A stretch of 64,000 bases of DNA from Fretibacter rubidus (GTDB taxonomy: Bacteria; Pseudomonadota; Alphaproteobacteria; Caulobacterales; Maricaulaceae). Position 1 is the first letter of the stretch. The number at the start of each line of letters is the position of its first letter. The position numbers and the translations under genes are program-made. The stretch covers positions 2,480,001 to 2,544,000 of the forward strand of contig NZ_CP163423.1 of the NCBI RefSeq assembly GCF_041429785.1, given 5' to 3'. Below are positions 26,358 to 35,149 of this stretch, piece after piece. Under the pieces are notes generated by a model, which was not told the DNA's origin, ran no database searches, and saw only the letters and a list, made by a program, of their open reading frames with translations.

Positions 26358-27328
26358 TGTGGGGTGTCAAAGATACGATTTTAGTCGGCGATGTTGGCGG
26401 TACAAATGTACGCCTAGGTTTGGCCGATAAAGGTGCAGACGGTAAGCTGATCTTGACGCAATTTTCAAAAGTACGTGGTGATGACGTCGGCAGTCTTGAT
26501 GACGCGATTGATCAATTTCTCGCCGAGACACATTTTAAACCGCGCCATGTCTGTATGGCGCTTGCGGGCCCTGTTGCCAATGGAGAAGTCAGCCTAACCA
26601 ACCGAGAATGGCATATATCAGAGACCGCTCTGTCAAAGCGGTTCGGCTTTGACAATGTTCGACTTTATAATGATTTCACCGCCATGGCGCGTTCTGTCCC
26701 CGAACTCCAAGCCAATGATTTTCGCTCACTCCACAAAGGCACTCAAGTCCCCGGAAAGCCCGTTTTGGTTGCAGGGCCGGGTACTGGTTTTGGCACATCA
26801 ACGATTATACAGATTAATGGCCGCTGGCACGTTATTAGCGGTGAAGGCGGACATCAGGCATGGGCACCCCAATCTGAAGCTGAAACTGAATTATTACATA
26901 TTTTACAAAAGTCCCATGATTTTGTTTCGCTAGAACTGGTTAGCTCTGGGCACGGCATGGATACAGTGCATTCAGCAATTTGTGAGCGTCACGGATTAGC
27001 CTATAAGAAAATGCGTCCTGCCGATATCCTGACCGCCGCCCATTCCGGAGACGCCGTTTGTCGCGAGGTATGCGAAGTGCGCGGGGCCGCAGTCATGGGC
27101 GCTCTTGGTGATATGGCGATGATATTTGGGGCGCAAGGCGGTATTGTACTTGCCGGTGGCGTTTCAGAACGTCTTGTCGATTTCATTGATACACCCAAAG
27201 CGCTCAGTCGTTTTACGAACAGGGGTCCCATGAGCGATTACGTTGCCGACATACCCGTTGACCTTTTACTCAATTCAGCAGCCCCCTTATTTGGTGTTGC
27301 CGCACTTTATTTGGATAGCATGTCATAA
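26357..27328 (+). CDS. glk: Glucokinase
   Basis: A 323-residue bacterial Glk-type kinase (not of the ROK class) making glucose 6-phosphate from glucose and ATP. The phosphate-binding loop LVGDVGGTNVRLGL is near residue 10. LYNDFTAMA carries the catalytic Asp. GPGTGFGTS and SGEGGHQAW follow, and GGIVLAGGVSERL is near the C-terminus. The start ATG overlaps the edd stop codon (TAATG). As last gene of the operon it feeds zwf, so free glucose from cell-surface glycosidases would enter the Entner-Doudoroff path directly. Confidence 0.95.
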   Translation: MWGVKDTILVGDVGGTNVRLGLADKGADGKLILTQFSKVRGDDVGSLDDAIDQFLAETHFKPRHVCMALAGPVANGEVSLTNREWHISETALSKRFGFDNVRLYNDFTAMARSVPELQANDFRSLHKGTQVPGKPVLVAGPGTGFGTSTIIQINGRWHVISGEGGHQAWAPQSEAETELLHILQKSHDFVSLELVSSGHGMDTVHSAICERHGLAYKKMRPADILTAAHSGDAVCREVCEVRGAAVMGALGDMAMIFGAQGGIVLAGGVSERLVDFIDTPKALSRFTNRGPMSDYVADIPVDLLLNSAAPLFGVAALYLDSMS

Positions 27329-27478
27329 TGCTATAATTACCCATGTGTCATTTTTATATTCGCAAACGCACATTTTACTAGAATAATGCGCGAATTCGCA
27401 CTAATGACAGCGGTGACACAGTAACACCTAGGGGTTCATACATTTAGCCCCTTTTACAACCTCTCACAGGAGTTTGAT

Positions 27479-28486
27479 ATGAGCCTTTCAATAGCCATTA
27501 ACGGATTTGGCCGCATTGGCCGCAATGTACTGCGCGCCCTTATCGAGACAGGCCGCACCGATATGAAAGTCGTTGCGATTAACGATCTTGCCGATGCGGC
27601 GTCGCTCGCACGGCTTTTAAAATATGACAGTGTTCACGGCCGATTTAAAGCTGACGTATCAGTGGATGGTGACGACATCATTGTGAACGGCCACCGGATT
27701 GCCGTTTACGGCGAGCGCGACCCAGCGGACCTCCCTTGGGCAAAGCACGGCATTGATGTCGCGATGGAATGCACCGGGTTTTTCCTGACCCAAGATACAG
27801 CGGGCAAGCATATCACGGCAGGCGCGAAACGTGTCCTCATCTCGGCCCCAGCAAAAGACGATAGCAAGACCATTGTCTACGGTATTAATCACGACACGAT
27901 TAATACTGACGATGTCATCTTGTCCAACGCGTCCTGTACAACCAATGCCTTGGCCCCCCTCGCCTCTCTCCTGCACAATGAATACGGCATAGAGAGCGGC
28001 ATGATGACGACTATTCACGCCTATACAGGTGACCAGCCCACCCACGATAGCGTTCACCGCGACCCCTACCGTGGCCGCGCTGCCGCCCTATCGATGGTCC
28101 CCACATCAACGGGTGCTGCCAAAGCCATTTCAAAAGTCATCCCAGAGCTTGCAGGTGTACTGGACGGTGTTGCCATTCGCGTTCCAACGCCCAATGTATC
28201 GGCTGTCGATTTGACCGTGAATTTGAAAAAAGCCACGACCGTCGAAGCCGTTCAAGCCCTATTTAAAACAGCCGCGCAAGGCCCACTTGCGGGCGTGATG
28301 GGTTATGTGGAGGACAAGCTTGTCAGTATTGATTTCAACCATGACCCCCACTCCACAAGCTTTGTGCATGACGGTGTCTATGTGAATAATGGCACTATGT
28401 TACGGGTTCTTTCGTGGTATGATAATGAGTGGGGCTTTTCAAACCGTATGCTCGACACGGCGTCCGTCATGGCGAAATATCTATAA
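27479..28486 (+). CDS. gap: Glyceraldehyde-3-phosphate dehydrogenase, type I
   Basis: A 335-residue NAD-dependent GAPDH. INGFGRIGRNVLRAL is the dinucleotide fold, SNASCTTNALAPL contains the active-site Cys, TGDQPTHDSVHRDPYRGRAAA is the substrate loop, and SWYDNEWGFSNRM lies near the C-terminus. It starts after a strong Shine-Dalgarno site (CACAGGAG). The 150-bp leader has no convincing terminator for the preceding operon but does hold a weak AGGGG/CCCCT hairpin followed by TTTT (27430-27455). It is 22 bp upstream of the PEP carboxylase-like gene and probably co-transcribed with it. Confidence 0.96.
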   Translation: MSLSIAINGFGRIGRNVLRALIETGRTDMKVVAINDLADAASLARLLKYDSVHGRFKADVSVDGDDIIVNGHRIAVYGERDPADLPWAKHGIDVAMECTGFFLTQDTAGKHITAGAKRVLISAPAKDDSKTIVYGINHDTINTDDVILSNASCTTNALAPLASLLHNEYGIESGMMTTIHAYTGDQPTHDSVHRDPYRGRAAALSMVPTSTGAAKAISKVIPELAGVLDGVAIRVPTPNVSAVDLTVNLKKATTVEAVQALFKTAAQGPLAGVMGYVEDKLVSIDFNHDPHSTSFVHDGVYVNNGTMLRVLSWYDNEWGFSNRMLDTASVMAKYL

Positions 28487-28496
28487 CCGAATACAT

Positions 28497-28502
28497 AGGA
28501 GG
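28497..28502 (+). promoter_or_regulatory. Perfect Shine-Dalgarno site placing an ATC start
   Basis: AGGAGG lies 5 nt upstream of ATC at 28508, in the only frame that continues without a stop into the PEP carboxylase-like gene. No ATG, GTG or TTG occurs in that frame until TTG at 28616. Confidence 0.6.
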
Positions 28503-28507
28503 CGATC

Positions 28508-31342
28508 ATCGCCAAACGCACATCTAATGAGGATTTCCTAGAACGGCTTACGCAACAGCTTGCGACCCACAAGTCGCGCATTGAAAGTGACCCGCAATTT
28601 AATCCTGTTAAGCTTTTGGCCTATGACATTTCTAAGGATGTCGAAGATCGCAAAGTCGCCTTTCGCAATATCGAAAGCCTCGTAAAAGCGATATCTGATG
28701 ACGGCTTAGTTGCGCGCGCGCGGCGGTTACGGCACCGTGCCGGTATCAAAGCGATTGAAGCGCTGGACGCCGACGTCGAGGCCTTATGCGAAGCCAAAGC
28801 CAAAGACGGCTTTGACGCATTTAAATCATGGGCTGAACATGCCGCGCAAGGTATCGTGCTGACCGCGCACCCGACCTTTAGCCTCTCTCGCGATATTCGT
28901 GATACATTGGGTGAAATCGCCTCAAGCGAGGACGGCGAATTTGATGATTGTCTAGAGCATCTTAAAACGCTGCCTTACCTGCCTAAACGCGCTCCGACAC
29001 TGCAAGAAGAACATGTCGACACCCAGGCCACATTAGCACGCATGCAAGTCGCCATTGCGGCCATAAACGGCAAAATCCTTGATACCGCAAAACGACTTTT
29101 CCCGGATAGCTGGACGGAATTAACGCCTTGTCTTGTTAAAATTTATAGCTGGGTGGGTTATGATATTGATGGCCGCACTGACATTAGCTGGGGCGACGCC
29201 CTGCGGTTGCGCTTATCTGAAAAATCTGTGCAAGTGCAGCGATACCTCATGAGCGCTAAAATCATCGACAGCGCCCACGGTTTTGACGCTGACGGAAAAA
29301 AAGCGGTATCAGAGTTAATCAAACAACTATCCAATGGGTATGAGAGCTCTGAACGAGATTTGGTTTTGTTTAACCAAGACCTAACTGACACGGATAACCT
29401 TGTCGCAGCGGCCAATAATTTGACCCGTCAATCCGCACGCCGCCTGCGCAGCACAACGGCGCTTTATCCCCTGATTGAACGGGCCATAAAAGCGGCCAAA
29501 TCCGACGCCGCCAAACGGCAGCTGATTCTGCTGCGTTCTGATTTGCGCACTTACGGCCTTGGTACCTCGCGTATCCATTTCCGCCTTAACGCGCGCCACG
29601 TGACTAATGCGATGCGCCAAGAGTTTGGGCTATCTGATAACGCGACAGATAATCGTACGATGCTTTTAAAAGCGTCGAAACTGACCAAGAACGTGAAACC
29701 TCAACCCGTTAATTTCGCCTCGCTGGCTTTAGAGAAATCTACCGCTCACCAGCAGATGATTTTAACGGCACAAATCCACAAATATATTGATGACGAAACC
29801 CCTATCCGCCTGCTGATTGCAGAATGCGAAGACAGCCTAACCCCACTGGGAATGCTTTATCTGGCGCGGCGTTACGGGCTCGATAAACATCTTGATATCT
29901 CGCCCTTATTTGAAACTGCGAGCGCGCTAAACAACGGCGGGCGTATTATTGATAAAATGCTGAGCAATCCCGTTTACCGCGATTACATTGTCTCGCGCGG
30001 GACCTTTGCTATTCAAACGGGTTTCTCTGATGCTGGGCGTTTCATGGGACAAATCCCGGCGACCCTCGCGATTGAGCGTCTACAAAGCCACTTTGCTGCC
30101 GCAATGGCCAAGCATGAGATGACAGATGTCACCGCGATTGTGTTTAACACGCACGGTGAAGGCATGGGGCGCGGTGGTCACCCCGGCACATTATCTGAAC
30201 GCGTGGATTACGTCATGAGTCCGTGGGCCATGCGCCAATTTGAAAAACGCGGCATACCGCTGTGTCATGAAACCAGCTTTCAAGGCGGTGACGGCTTTTT
30301 ATGGTTCCAAACAGACACACTGGCCCGTGCCAGTGTCGGCAGCCTGATAGGCGCGCGCTTTGCAGATTTTAGCGCGTCCGAAGATGACGTCTTTTATACT
30401 GATCGTGATTTCTCTTGGGACGTTTTTCGTACCATCGGCTCAGAACAAGACAGTCTTTATAATGACGCCAATTACGTCGGGCTTCTCGGTGGGTTTGGGC
30501 AGAACCTCTTAATTCCAACAGGGTCGCGTGCCGCGCAGCGCAAGAAAACGACGACGGATATGTTCAATCCGCGCCAGTTACGCGCCATTCCGCATAATGC
30601 GATTTTACAGCAATTTGGCGTGCCCGCGAATATCTTCTACGGCGTTGGCCGCGCAACCGCAATTGATCCCGAAAAATTTGCGACCATGTACCGCGATAGC
30701 GCGCGTGCACGCTCTATTTTCGGCTTGGTAATTACCGCGATGCAGCGTTCCAATGTGTCCATACTGACGGCTTATGGGCGTCTGCTTGACCCGGGTTTTT
30801 GGGTCAGCCGGTCCCTGTCAGGCAATGAGCCACGTCTTGCGCTTAAATCCCGCGACGTGAGCAAGACACTCATCGCGCAGCCTTGGCGGTCCCATATTAT
30901 GGATCTCGCCAATCGCTTGCGACTTGATATCTTTGACAGTCTTGATTTCTTCTGTACCTATGATCATTGCCTTGCTTTTGATAATGATGACAATCTTCAA
31001 ATCCTGCATGCGCTACGTCTTGCTGTGATTATGAAAATGATGATTATTGCAACCGACCTGCCAGCGATTGGACCGGAAGGGACATCACAGCTTAACGTGC
31101 TGCAAAAACTGCAAACGCTACAAGTTGATAATATTTTGAATGATTTGAAAGAGCGCTACCCCGAAACACGCGAGGCGTTGAAGTGGACGGAGAAGCTGAC
31201 AGAGAAAACGGACGCCCCTGTCGCACCAGCGGGCGGCTTTCCGCATATCACAGAAACGGTGATTAAACCGCTAGAGCGTGCAAGCCAATTGATGCGTCAA
31301 ATCACAATTGCCATTACCCATGCTTATGATGCCTATGGCTAG
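28508..31342 (+). CDS. ppc: Divergent phosphoenolpyruvate carboxylase
   Basis: A 944-residue protein if begun at ATC 28508, or 908 if begun at TTG 28616. The 36 extra codons read as genuine protein (charged, helical, for example NEDFLERLTQQLATHKSRIE) and directly follow a perfect Shine-Dalgarno site, so the ATC start is favoured. PEP carboxylases make oxaloacetate from PEP and bicarbonate. Matches to the family are IVLTAHPTFSLSRDI (catalytic His), GSRAAQRKK followed by FNPRQLRAIPHNA, and NIFYGVGRA. The glycine-rich loop differs: the usual HGRGG-x-x-GRGG is shortened to HGEGMGRGGHPG, losing one Arg. The protein is therefore a divergent member of the family, and activity is not certain. It follows gap by 21 bp. 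Confidence 0.8.
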   Translation: MAKRTSNEDFLERLTQQLATHKSRIESDPQFNPVKLLAYDISKDVEDRKVAFRNIESLVKAISDDGLVARARRLRHRAGIKAIEALDADVEALCEAKAKDGFDAFKSWAEHAAQGIVLTAHPTFSLSRDIRDTLGEIASSEDGEFDDCLEHLKTLPYLPKRAPTLQEEHVDTQATLARMQVAIAAINGKILDTAKRLFPDSWTELTPCLVKIYSWVGYDIDGRTDISWGDALRLRLSEKSVQVQRYLMSAKIIDSAHGFDADGKKAVSELIKQLSNGYESSERDLVLFNQDLTDTDNLVAAANNLTRQSARRLRSTTALYPLIERAIKAAKSDAAKRQLILLRSDLRTYGLGTSRIHFRLNARHVTNAMRQEFGLSDNATDNRTMLLKASKLTKNVKPQPVNFASLALEKSTAHQQMILTAQIHKYIDDETPIRLLIAECEDSLTPLGMLYLARRYGLDKHLDISPLFETASALNNGGRIIDKMLSNPVYRDYIVSRGTFAIQTGFSDAGRFMGQIPATLAIERLQSHFAAAMAKHEMTDVTAIVFNTHGEGMGRGGHPGTLSERVDYVMSPWAMRQFEKRGIPLCHETSFQGGDGFLWFQTDTLARASVGSLIGARFADFSASEDDVFYTDRDFSWDVFRTIGSEQDSLYNDANYVGLLGGFGQNLLIPTGSRAAQRKKTTTDMFNPRQLRAIPHNAILQQFGVPANIFYGVGRATAIDPEKFATMYRDSARARSIFGLVITAMQRSNVSILTAYGRLLDPGFWVSRSLSGNEPRLALKSRDVSKTLIAQPWRSHIMDLANRLRLDIFDSLDFFCTYDHCLAFDNDDNLQILHALRLAVIMKMMIIATDLPAIGPEGTSQLNVLQKLQTLQVDNILNDLKERYPETREALKWTEKLTEKTDAPVAPAGGFPHITETVIKPLERASQLMRQITIAITHAYDAYG

Positions 31343-31352
31343 GCTTTAAGTC

Positions 31353-32282
31353 TTGTCACGGCTTAGTCATATCGCTAAGCCGTGGCCTATGTTTACACGT
31401 GATGAGCTTTTATCTTTCATGCATGTCGAAGAAATCGACAGCCTTTTATTTCAGGGAAAATCCTTGCAAATGGGGCTGCCGCGCGTCTTTGGCGGACAGG
31501 TTTTAGGCCAAGTCTTAAATGCGGCTGTACGCACTGTGGCCGATGACCGTCACCCACATTCACTCCATGGTTATTTCCTGCGACCCGGTGATATTTCTCG
31601 GCCGATTATATATGAAGTTGATCCTATTCGCGACGGGCGCAGTTTTTCGACCCGCCGTGTTGTAGGCAAGCAAAAGGGCGAAGCGATTTTTAACGCATCT
31701 GTGTCGTTCCAAATCAAAGAGCCAGGGCTATCCCACCAATATGATATGCCGACGTCTGTTCCGCATTTTTCAGAGCTACAATCCGATATTGATTATATCA
31801 CAGCACTATCCAAAAAAGACGATAGTGTGTCTGTTGAAATCTATCGCGCCATGAATTTGGTCTTTGATGAGGACATCGTTGAATTTCGGACACCCCATGT
31901 TGCTGAGCAAATCAAACCTGGAAATGTGACAGATAGCTATGGTTTCTGGTTTAAATTTCACGACGGTATCGGCGATGATCCGATTACGCATCAAACGTTA
32001 CTCGCGTTTATCTCTGACAAAGGCCTCATGAGCACAGCGCTTCGTGCGCATCCTGTTAGTTTTACAACCCATAAAATTATCGGCGCGAGCCTTGATCACG
32101 CCATGTGGTTCCATGACGATATAAAGGTCAATGATTGGATTTATTACCATATCGATAGCCCCCGATCCAGCGGGGCGCGGGGCCTTAATCGTGGTAGTTT
32201 TTATAACGCCGACGGGGTGTTGATTGCCTCTACCGCACAAGAAGGCCTCATGCGGGTCGTCGGCAAAAAAGACGGCGCATAA
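31353..32282 (+). CDS. tesB: Acyl-CoA thioesterase II
   Basis: A 309-residue double-hotdog thioesterase of the TesB family, hydrolysing medium- and long-chain acyl-CoA. The N-terminal half has LFQGKSLQMGLPRVFGGQV and LHGYFLRPGD. The segment DGRSFSTRRVVGKQ is highly typical. The second hotdog has the Asp of SLDHAMWFH and SPRSSGARGLNRG. The start is TTG at 31353, or ATG at 31389, which would align better with E. coli TesB; neither has a strong ribosome site. It begins 10 bp after the PEP carboxylase-like gene and converges on the Old Yellow Enzyme gene. Confidence 0.93.
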   Translation: MSRLSHIAKPWPMFTRDELLSFMHVEEIDSLLFQGKSLQMGLPRVFGGQVLGQVLNAAVRTVADDRHPHSLHGYFLRPGDISRPIIYEVDPIRDGRSFSTRRVVGKQKGEAIFNASVSFQIKEPGLSHQYDMPTSVPHFSELQSDIDYITALSKKDDSVSVEIYRAMNLVFDEDIVEFRTPHVAEQIKPGNVTDSYGFWFKFHDGIGDDPITHQTLLAFISDKGLMSTALRAHPVSFTTHKIIGASLDHAMWFHDDIKVNDWIYYHIDSPRSSGARGLNRGSFYNADGVLIASTAQEGLMRVVGKKDGA

Positions 32283-32293
32283 GAAAATAATGC

Positions 32294-33388
32294 TTAGTAA
32301 AGTGTATGAAGCGCTTTCGCATCATAATCTGACAGCTTATCAAAATCACCCGCTTTGACTTTGGACGCCCATTCCGGGTCTTGCAAAAGCGCGCGGCCCA
32401 CAGCCACCATATCAAATTCTCCGCGCTCTAGCCGCTCAATCACATCATCCAGTGACGCGGCCCCGGAGTCTTGACCACGAAACGCACCAATAAAATCAGA
32501 GTTTAGCCCGACAGAGCCCACCGTAATCGTCGGCAGCCCTGTCAGCTTTTTCGCCCAGCCCGCTAGGTTAAGGGTTGAACCTTCAAACTCTGGCTCTTGA
32601 TAACGGCGTTGCGAACAGTGCAAGACATCAACGCCTGCATCGACAAACACCTTTAAAAACGCTTCTAGTTCGGCAGGCGTCTCGGCCAACTTTGCAGTAA
32701 ACTCTTGTTGTTTCCATTGTGAAAAGCGCAAGATAATCGGCATGTTCGCCCCGACCGCTTTGCGGCATTCACGAATGACGTCAGCCGCAAAAGTTGCGCG
32801 CTGTGCTAAGTCACCGCCGTAACGGTCTTCGCGTTGGTTCATCACACCCCAGAAAAACTCATCAATCAAGTAACCATGCGCACCGTGAATTTCTATGGCA
32901 TCAAAACCGAGGTCCGCTGCGTGTTTGGCCGAGCGCGCAAAGGACATAACCATATCATCGACATCAGCCTCTGACGGCGCGTCCATAACCGCTTTTCCGT
33001 GATGGGTCAGACCAGACGGGCTATCGGTTACGGCATCAGGGAAATGACCTGTGCCAGCTTTGCGCATCATACCCGTGTGCCAAAGTTGCGGCGCGATTTT
33101 ACCGCCAGCCGCCTGCGTGCGCTCGCAGATTGTCTTCCATCCCGCTAGGGCCTCATCGCCGTGAAACATTGGCACATTTTCATCATTCCCCGCACCAAGG
33201 CGGTCAACCGTTGTGCCCTCTGTGATAATCAGTCCAACATCATGGGCTGCACGGCGCTCGTAATAGTCCGCCACATTATCGCCGGGCACGCCATTAGGGC
33301 TAAAGCTACGCGTCATGGGGGCCATGACAATACGGTTGGGTACAGTCAGGCCGCGAACAGAAAATGGGGAGAATAAGGCGTTGGTCAT
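32294..33388 (-). CDS. Old Yellow Enzyme family alkene reductase
   Basis: A 364-residue FMN-dependent NAD(P)H:flavin oxidoreductase of the NemA/OYE type, reducing activated C=C bonds or nitro compounds. Features are RIVMAPMTRSFSPNGVP at the N-terminus, LWHTGMMRK, DAIEIHGAHGYLIDEFFWG with the active-site His pair region, REDRYGG, and the C-terminal GRALLQDPEWASKV. Length is standard. Its promoter-proximal neighbour on the same strand is a phosphoribosyltransferase 7 bp upstream, so the two are probably co-transcribed. The physiological substrate is unknown, as for most of this family. Confidence 0.93.
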   Translation of the reverse strand: MTNALFSPFSVRGLTVPNRIVMAPMTRSFSPNGVPGDNVADYYERRAAHDVGLIITEGTTVDRLGAGNDENVPMFHGDEALAGWKTICERTQAAGGKIAPQLWHTGMMRKAGTGHFPDAVTDSPSGLTHHGKAVMDAPSEADVDDMVMSFARSAKHAADLGFDAIEIHGAHGYLIDEFFWGVMNQREDRYGGDLAQRATFAADVIRECRKAVGANMPIILRFSQWKQQEFTAKLAETPAELEAFLKVFVDAGVDVLHCSQRRYQEPEFEGSTLNLAGWAKKLTGLPTITVGSVGLNSDFIGAFRGQDSGAASLDDVIERLERGEFDMVAVGRALLQDPEWASKVKAGDFDKLSDYDAKALHTLY

Positions 33389-33395
33389 ATCGATC

Positions 33396-33947
33396 CTATA
33401 ATGTCAATTTATGTGTGAATATGCGCTCTGGTAACAAGCCGCGAGATTTAAGCTCGTTTAAGTCTGCGCCGCGCAGTTCATGTGGAAAAACGAGCCATTT
33501 ATCGGTTTCATAAAGATGGTAATCGGGCACGCGCTCTGTTTTGTTGAGTGTCGGTTTAAAATAGAGCGTTGCGACCCGTATCTCGCAGCTCACCCCTGCC
33601 TCGCGCAATTGGGTAATAACGGCATCGACGCTGCGGCCTGTATCAAATGTATCATCAACAATTAAAACGCGGTCAGCGGGGCGCAGGGATTTCGCAACAG
33701 GGGCTAGGCCAAAAACCTCTACGCGGCGGGATGTTGTGCCGCCCCCATAAGATGATGTTCGCAAAGAGGCATGATCCGTCGGATAGCCCATGACGTCTAG
33801 CAATTCCTGAATTGCAATGGCGATAGGGGCTCCGCCGCGCCAAATACCAATAACAAAGCTAGGGTGGTAATCAGACTCTGCGATACGCAGTCCAAGCTCA
33901 AAGCTATCTTTTAACATCGCTTCGGCGTCTATAAAAACCTTATCCAT
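33396..33947 (-). CDS. Purine phosphoribosyltransferase-like protein
   Basis: A 183-residue type I phosphoribosyltransferase. The PRPP-binding motif VLIVDDTFDTGRSVDAV is clear, and the N-terminal PPi loop appears as IWRGGAPIA. The hood differs from E. coli Hpt or Gpt. Relatives are annotated as hypoxanthine or xanthine transferases that salvage purines to nucleotides, but the base specificity is not deducible. I use ATG at 33947; an upstream in-frame TTG at 33959 is the alternative. Its stop lies 7 bp before the Old Yellow Enzyme gene. Confidence 0.85.
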   Translation of the reverse strand: MDKVFIDAEAMLKDSFELGLRIAESDYHPSFVIGIWRGGAPIAIAIQELLDVMGYPTDHASLRTSSYGGGTTSRRVEVFGLAPVAKSLRPADRVLIVDDTFDTGRSVDAVITQLREAGVSCEIRVATLYFKPTLNKTERVPDYHLYETDKWLVFPHELRGADLNELKSRGLLPERIFTHKLTL

Positions 33948-33989
33948 ACTGGCTTTCAAAACTTGGCGACATCAGCGTGCCACGCGTTA

Positions 33990-34625
33990 TTATTGGCGAT
34001 CTGCGCTTACAACAAAGCGCACCTTCACGGGGAAGGCAACCCATTCTTCTGTCTTAAAGTCACTGCTATCTGTGCCTAGTTTAAAATCAGGGCGCATGAG
34101 GGTTGTTGTTCCCGAAGCCTTGGCGCGGTCACCATCAATAGTCAGTTGAAAATCAAGCTGCGTCGGTTGGGATATCCCCTTGATGGATAAATCACCCCGC
34201 GCGATATAATCATTACCGCTAACTCTTGTAATATCTGTCGCGCTGAATTTGGCATAAGGAAAGGCTTTGATGTTAAACCAATCCTTTTCAGGAAGATTGG
34301 CATTGCGGTCATCGTCATTGGCGTCAACGGAGGCGATATCAACGACCACATGAACTTCACCGTCTTCGGGGTTTTCAGGATCAAGTTTAATCACGGCAGA
34401 AAAGCTGTTAAAATCACCGGTAAAGGTGTTTCCCGCATGCACGGCATTAAACTGCAATGTGCTGGCGCTGTAATCCACAGTCCAAATATTGGCACCGCTG
34501 ACAGTTGGAAGTGCATTTACCATTTCAGTTGACGGCGTCGCGCTACCTGTTTGCGAAACTGTTTCAGCCGCGCCGCTGCAAGCTGCCATTGTTAAGGCGC
34601 AGCCGAGTAAAAATAGCTTTTTCAT
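33990..34625 (-). CDS. YceI-family lipoprotein
   Basis: A 211-residue exported protein with lipobox-type MAAC (Cys16) and a YceI/lipocalin-like domain. Matching features are WTVDYSASTLQFNAVHAGNTFTG-like opening, the ASVDANDDDRN loop, WFNIKAFPYAKF and GDLSIKGISQPT. YceI proteins bind polyprenyl or other amphiphilic isoprenoids in a beta-barrel and are often induced by base or stress. I chose ATG at 34625, 5 nt after GGAGG. ATGs at 34637 and 34628 are in frame but too close to that site. It is separate from the ccm genes, its stop facing a phosphoribosyltransferase on the same strand. Confidence 0.88.
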   Translation of the reverse strand: MKKLFLLGCALTMAACSGAAETVSQTGSATPSTEMVNALPTVSGANIWTVDYSASTLQFNAVHAGNTFTGDFNSFSAVIKLDPENPEDGEVHVVVDIASVDANDDDRNANLPEKDWFNIKAFPYAKFSATDITRVSGNDYIARGDLSIKGISQPTQLDFQLTIDGDRAKASGTTTLMRPDFKLGTDSSDFKTEEWVAFPVKVRFVVSADRQ

Positions 34626-34699
34626 CATTACCTCCATGATAGATATAATCTAACTACGTCTGGCAAGATAATAAGGTTGCCAATGGCCCGTAGCGAGCC

Positions 34700-35149
34700 T
34701 TACTCTTTACTGTGCAAAATACCGTCCAGAATTTGACGTTCATCCTCAGATAAAGGCGCGACAGTTTCCGCGGTGTGTTTGCGCCGCGCCGATACGACAA
34801 ACCACACACCGCCTAGCAGAGCGATACCAAAAGGTGCGAACCACAATATATAAGTGTTGCGCTGAACAGGCGGTTTTAACAGCACATAATCGCCGTAGCG
34901 TTCGCGCATAAAATCTATGACTTCTGCATCTGTGTCGCCATTTTTTAACCGAGAGCGCACAAGGCGCCGCATATCTTCGGCAAGGCTAGCATCTGATTCT
35001 TCAATGGATTGATTTTGACACACAACGCAGCGCAGCATGTGACCAACATCTTTGGCGCGGGCCTCAAGCTCCGCCTCATTCGGGCCTTGCGCTAAGACTG
35101 TAAGCGCAAACATAAATGACGCAACCATTATTATAATACCGCGCATCAT
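34700..35149 (-). CDS. ccmH: Cytochrome c maturation protein CcmH (CycL type)
   Basis: A 149-residue thiol oxidoreductase that reduces the apocytochrome c heme-binding cysteines in the periplasm before heme ligation. It has an N-terminal signal segment ending VLAQG, the LRCVVCQNQSIEESDA motif with the CxxC pair, the helical RERYGDYVLLKPP segment, and one C-terminal membrane span (LWFAPFGIALLGGVWFVV). It is the short CcmH form without a fused CcmI domain. ATG overlaps the ccmG stop by 4 bp. Confidence 0.94.
   Translation of the reverse strand: MMRGIIIMVASFMFALTVLAQGPNEAELEARAKDVGHMLRCVVCQNQSIEESDASLAEDMRRLVRSRLKNGDTDAEVIDFMRERYGDYVLLKPPVQRNTYILWFAPFGIALLGGVWFVVSARRKHTAETVAPLSEDERQILDGILHSKE

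Noticed and set aside
27405-27418. TGACAGCGGTGACA upstream of gap, resembling the LacI-type operator
   Set aside because: The second half is a direct repeat (TGACA) and not the inverted TGTCA, so a LacI dimer would not read it as a normal operator.
27430-27455. AGGGG/CCCCT hairpin followed by TTTT in the gap leader
   Set aside because: Only 5 bp of stem with a 13-nt loop and a short T run, so too weak to call a terminator or attenuator.
33959-33959. TTG at 33959 as start of the phosphoribosyltransferase
   Set aside because: The ATG four codons downstream gives a more usual N-terminus; neither has a strong ribosome site, so this remains a judgement.
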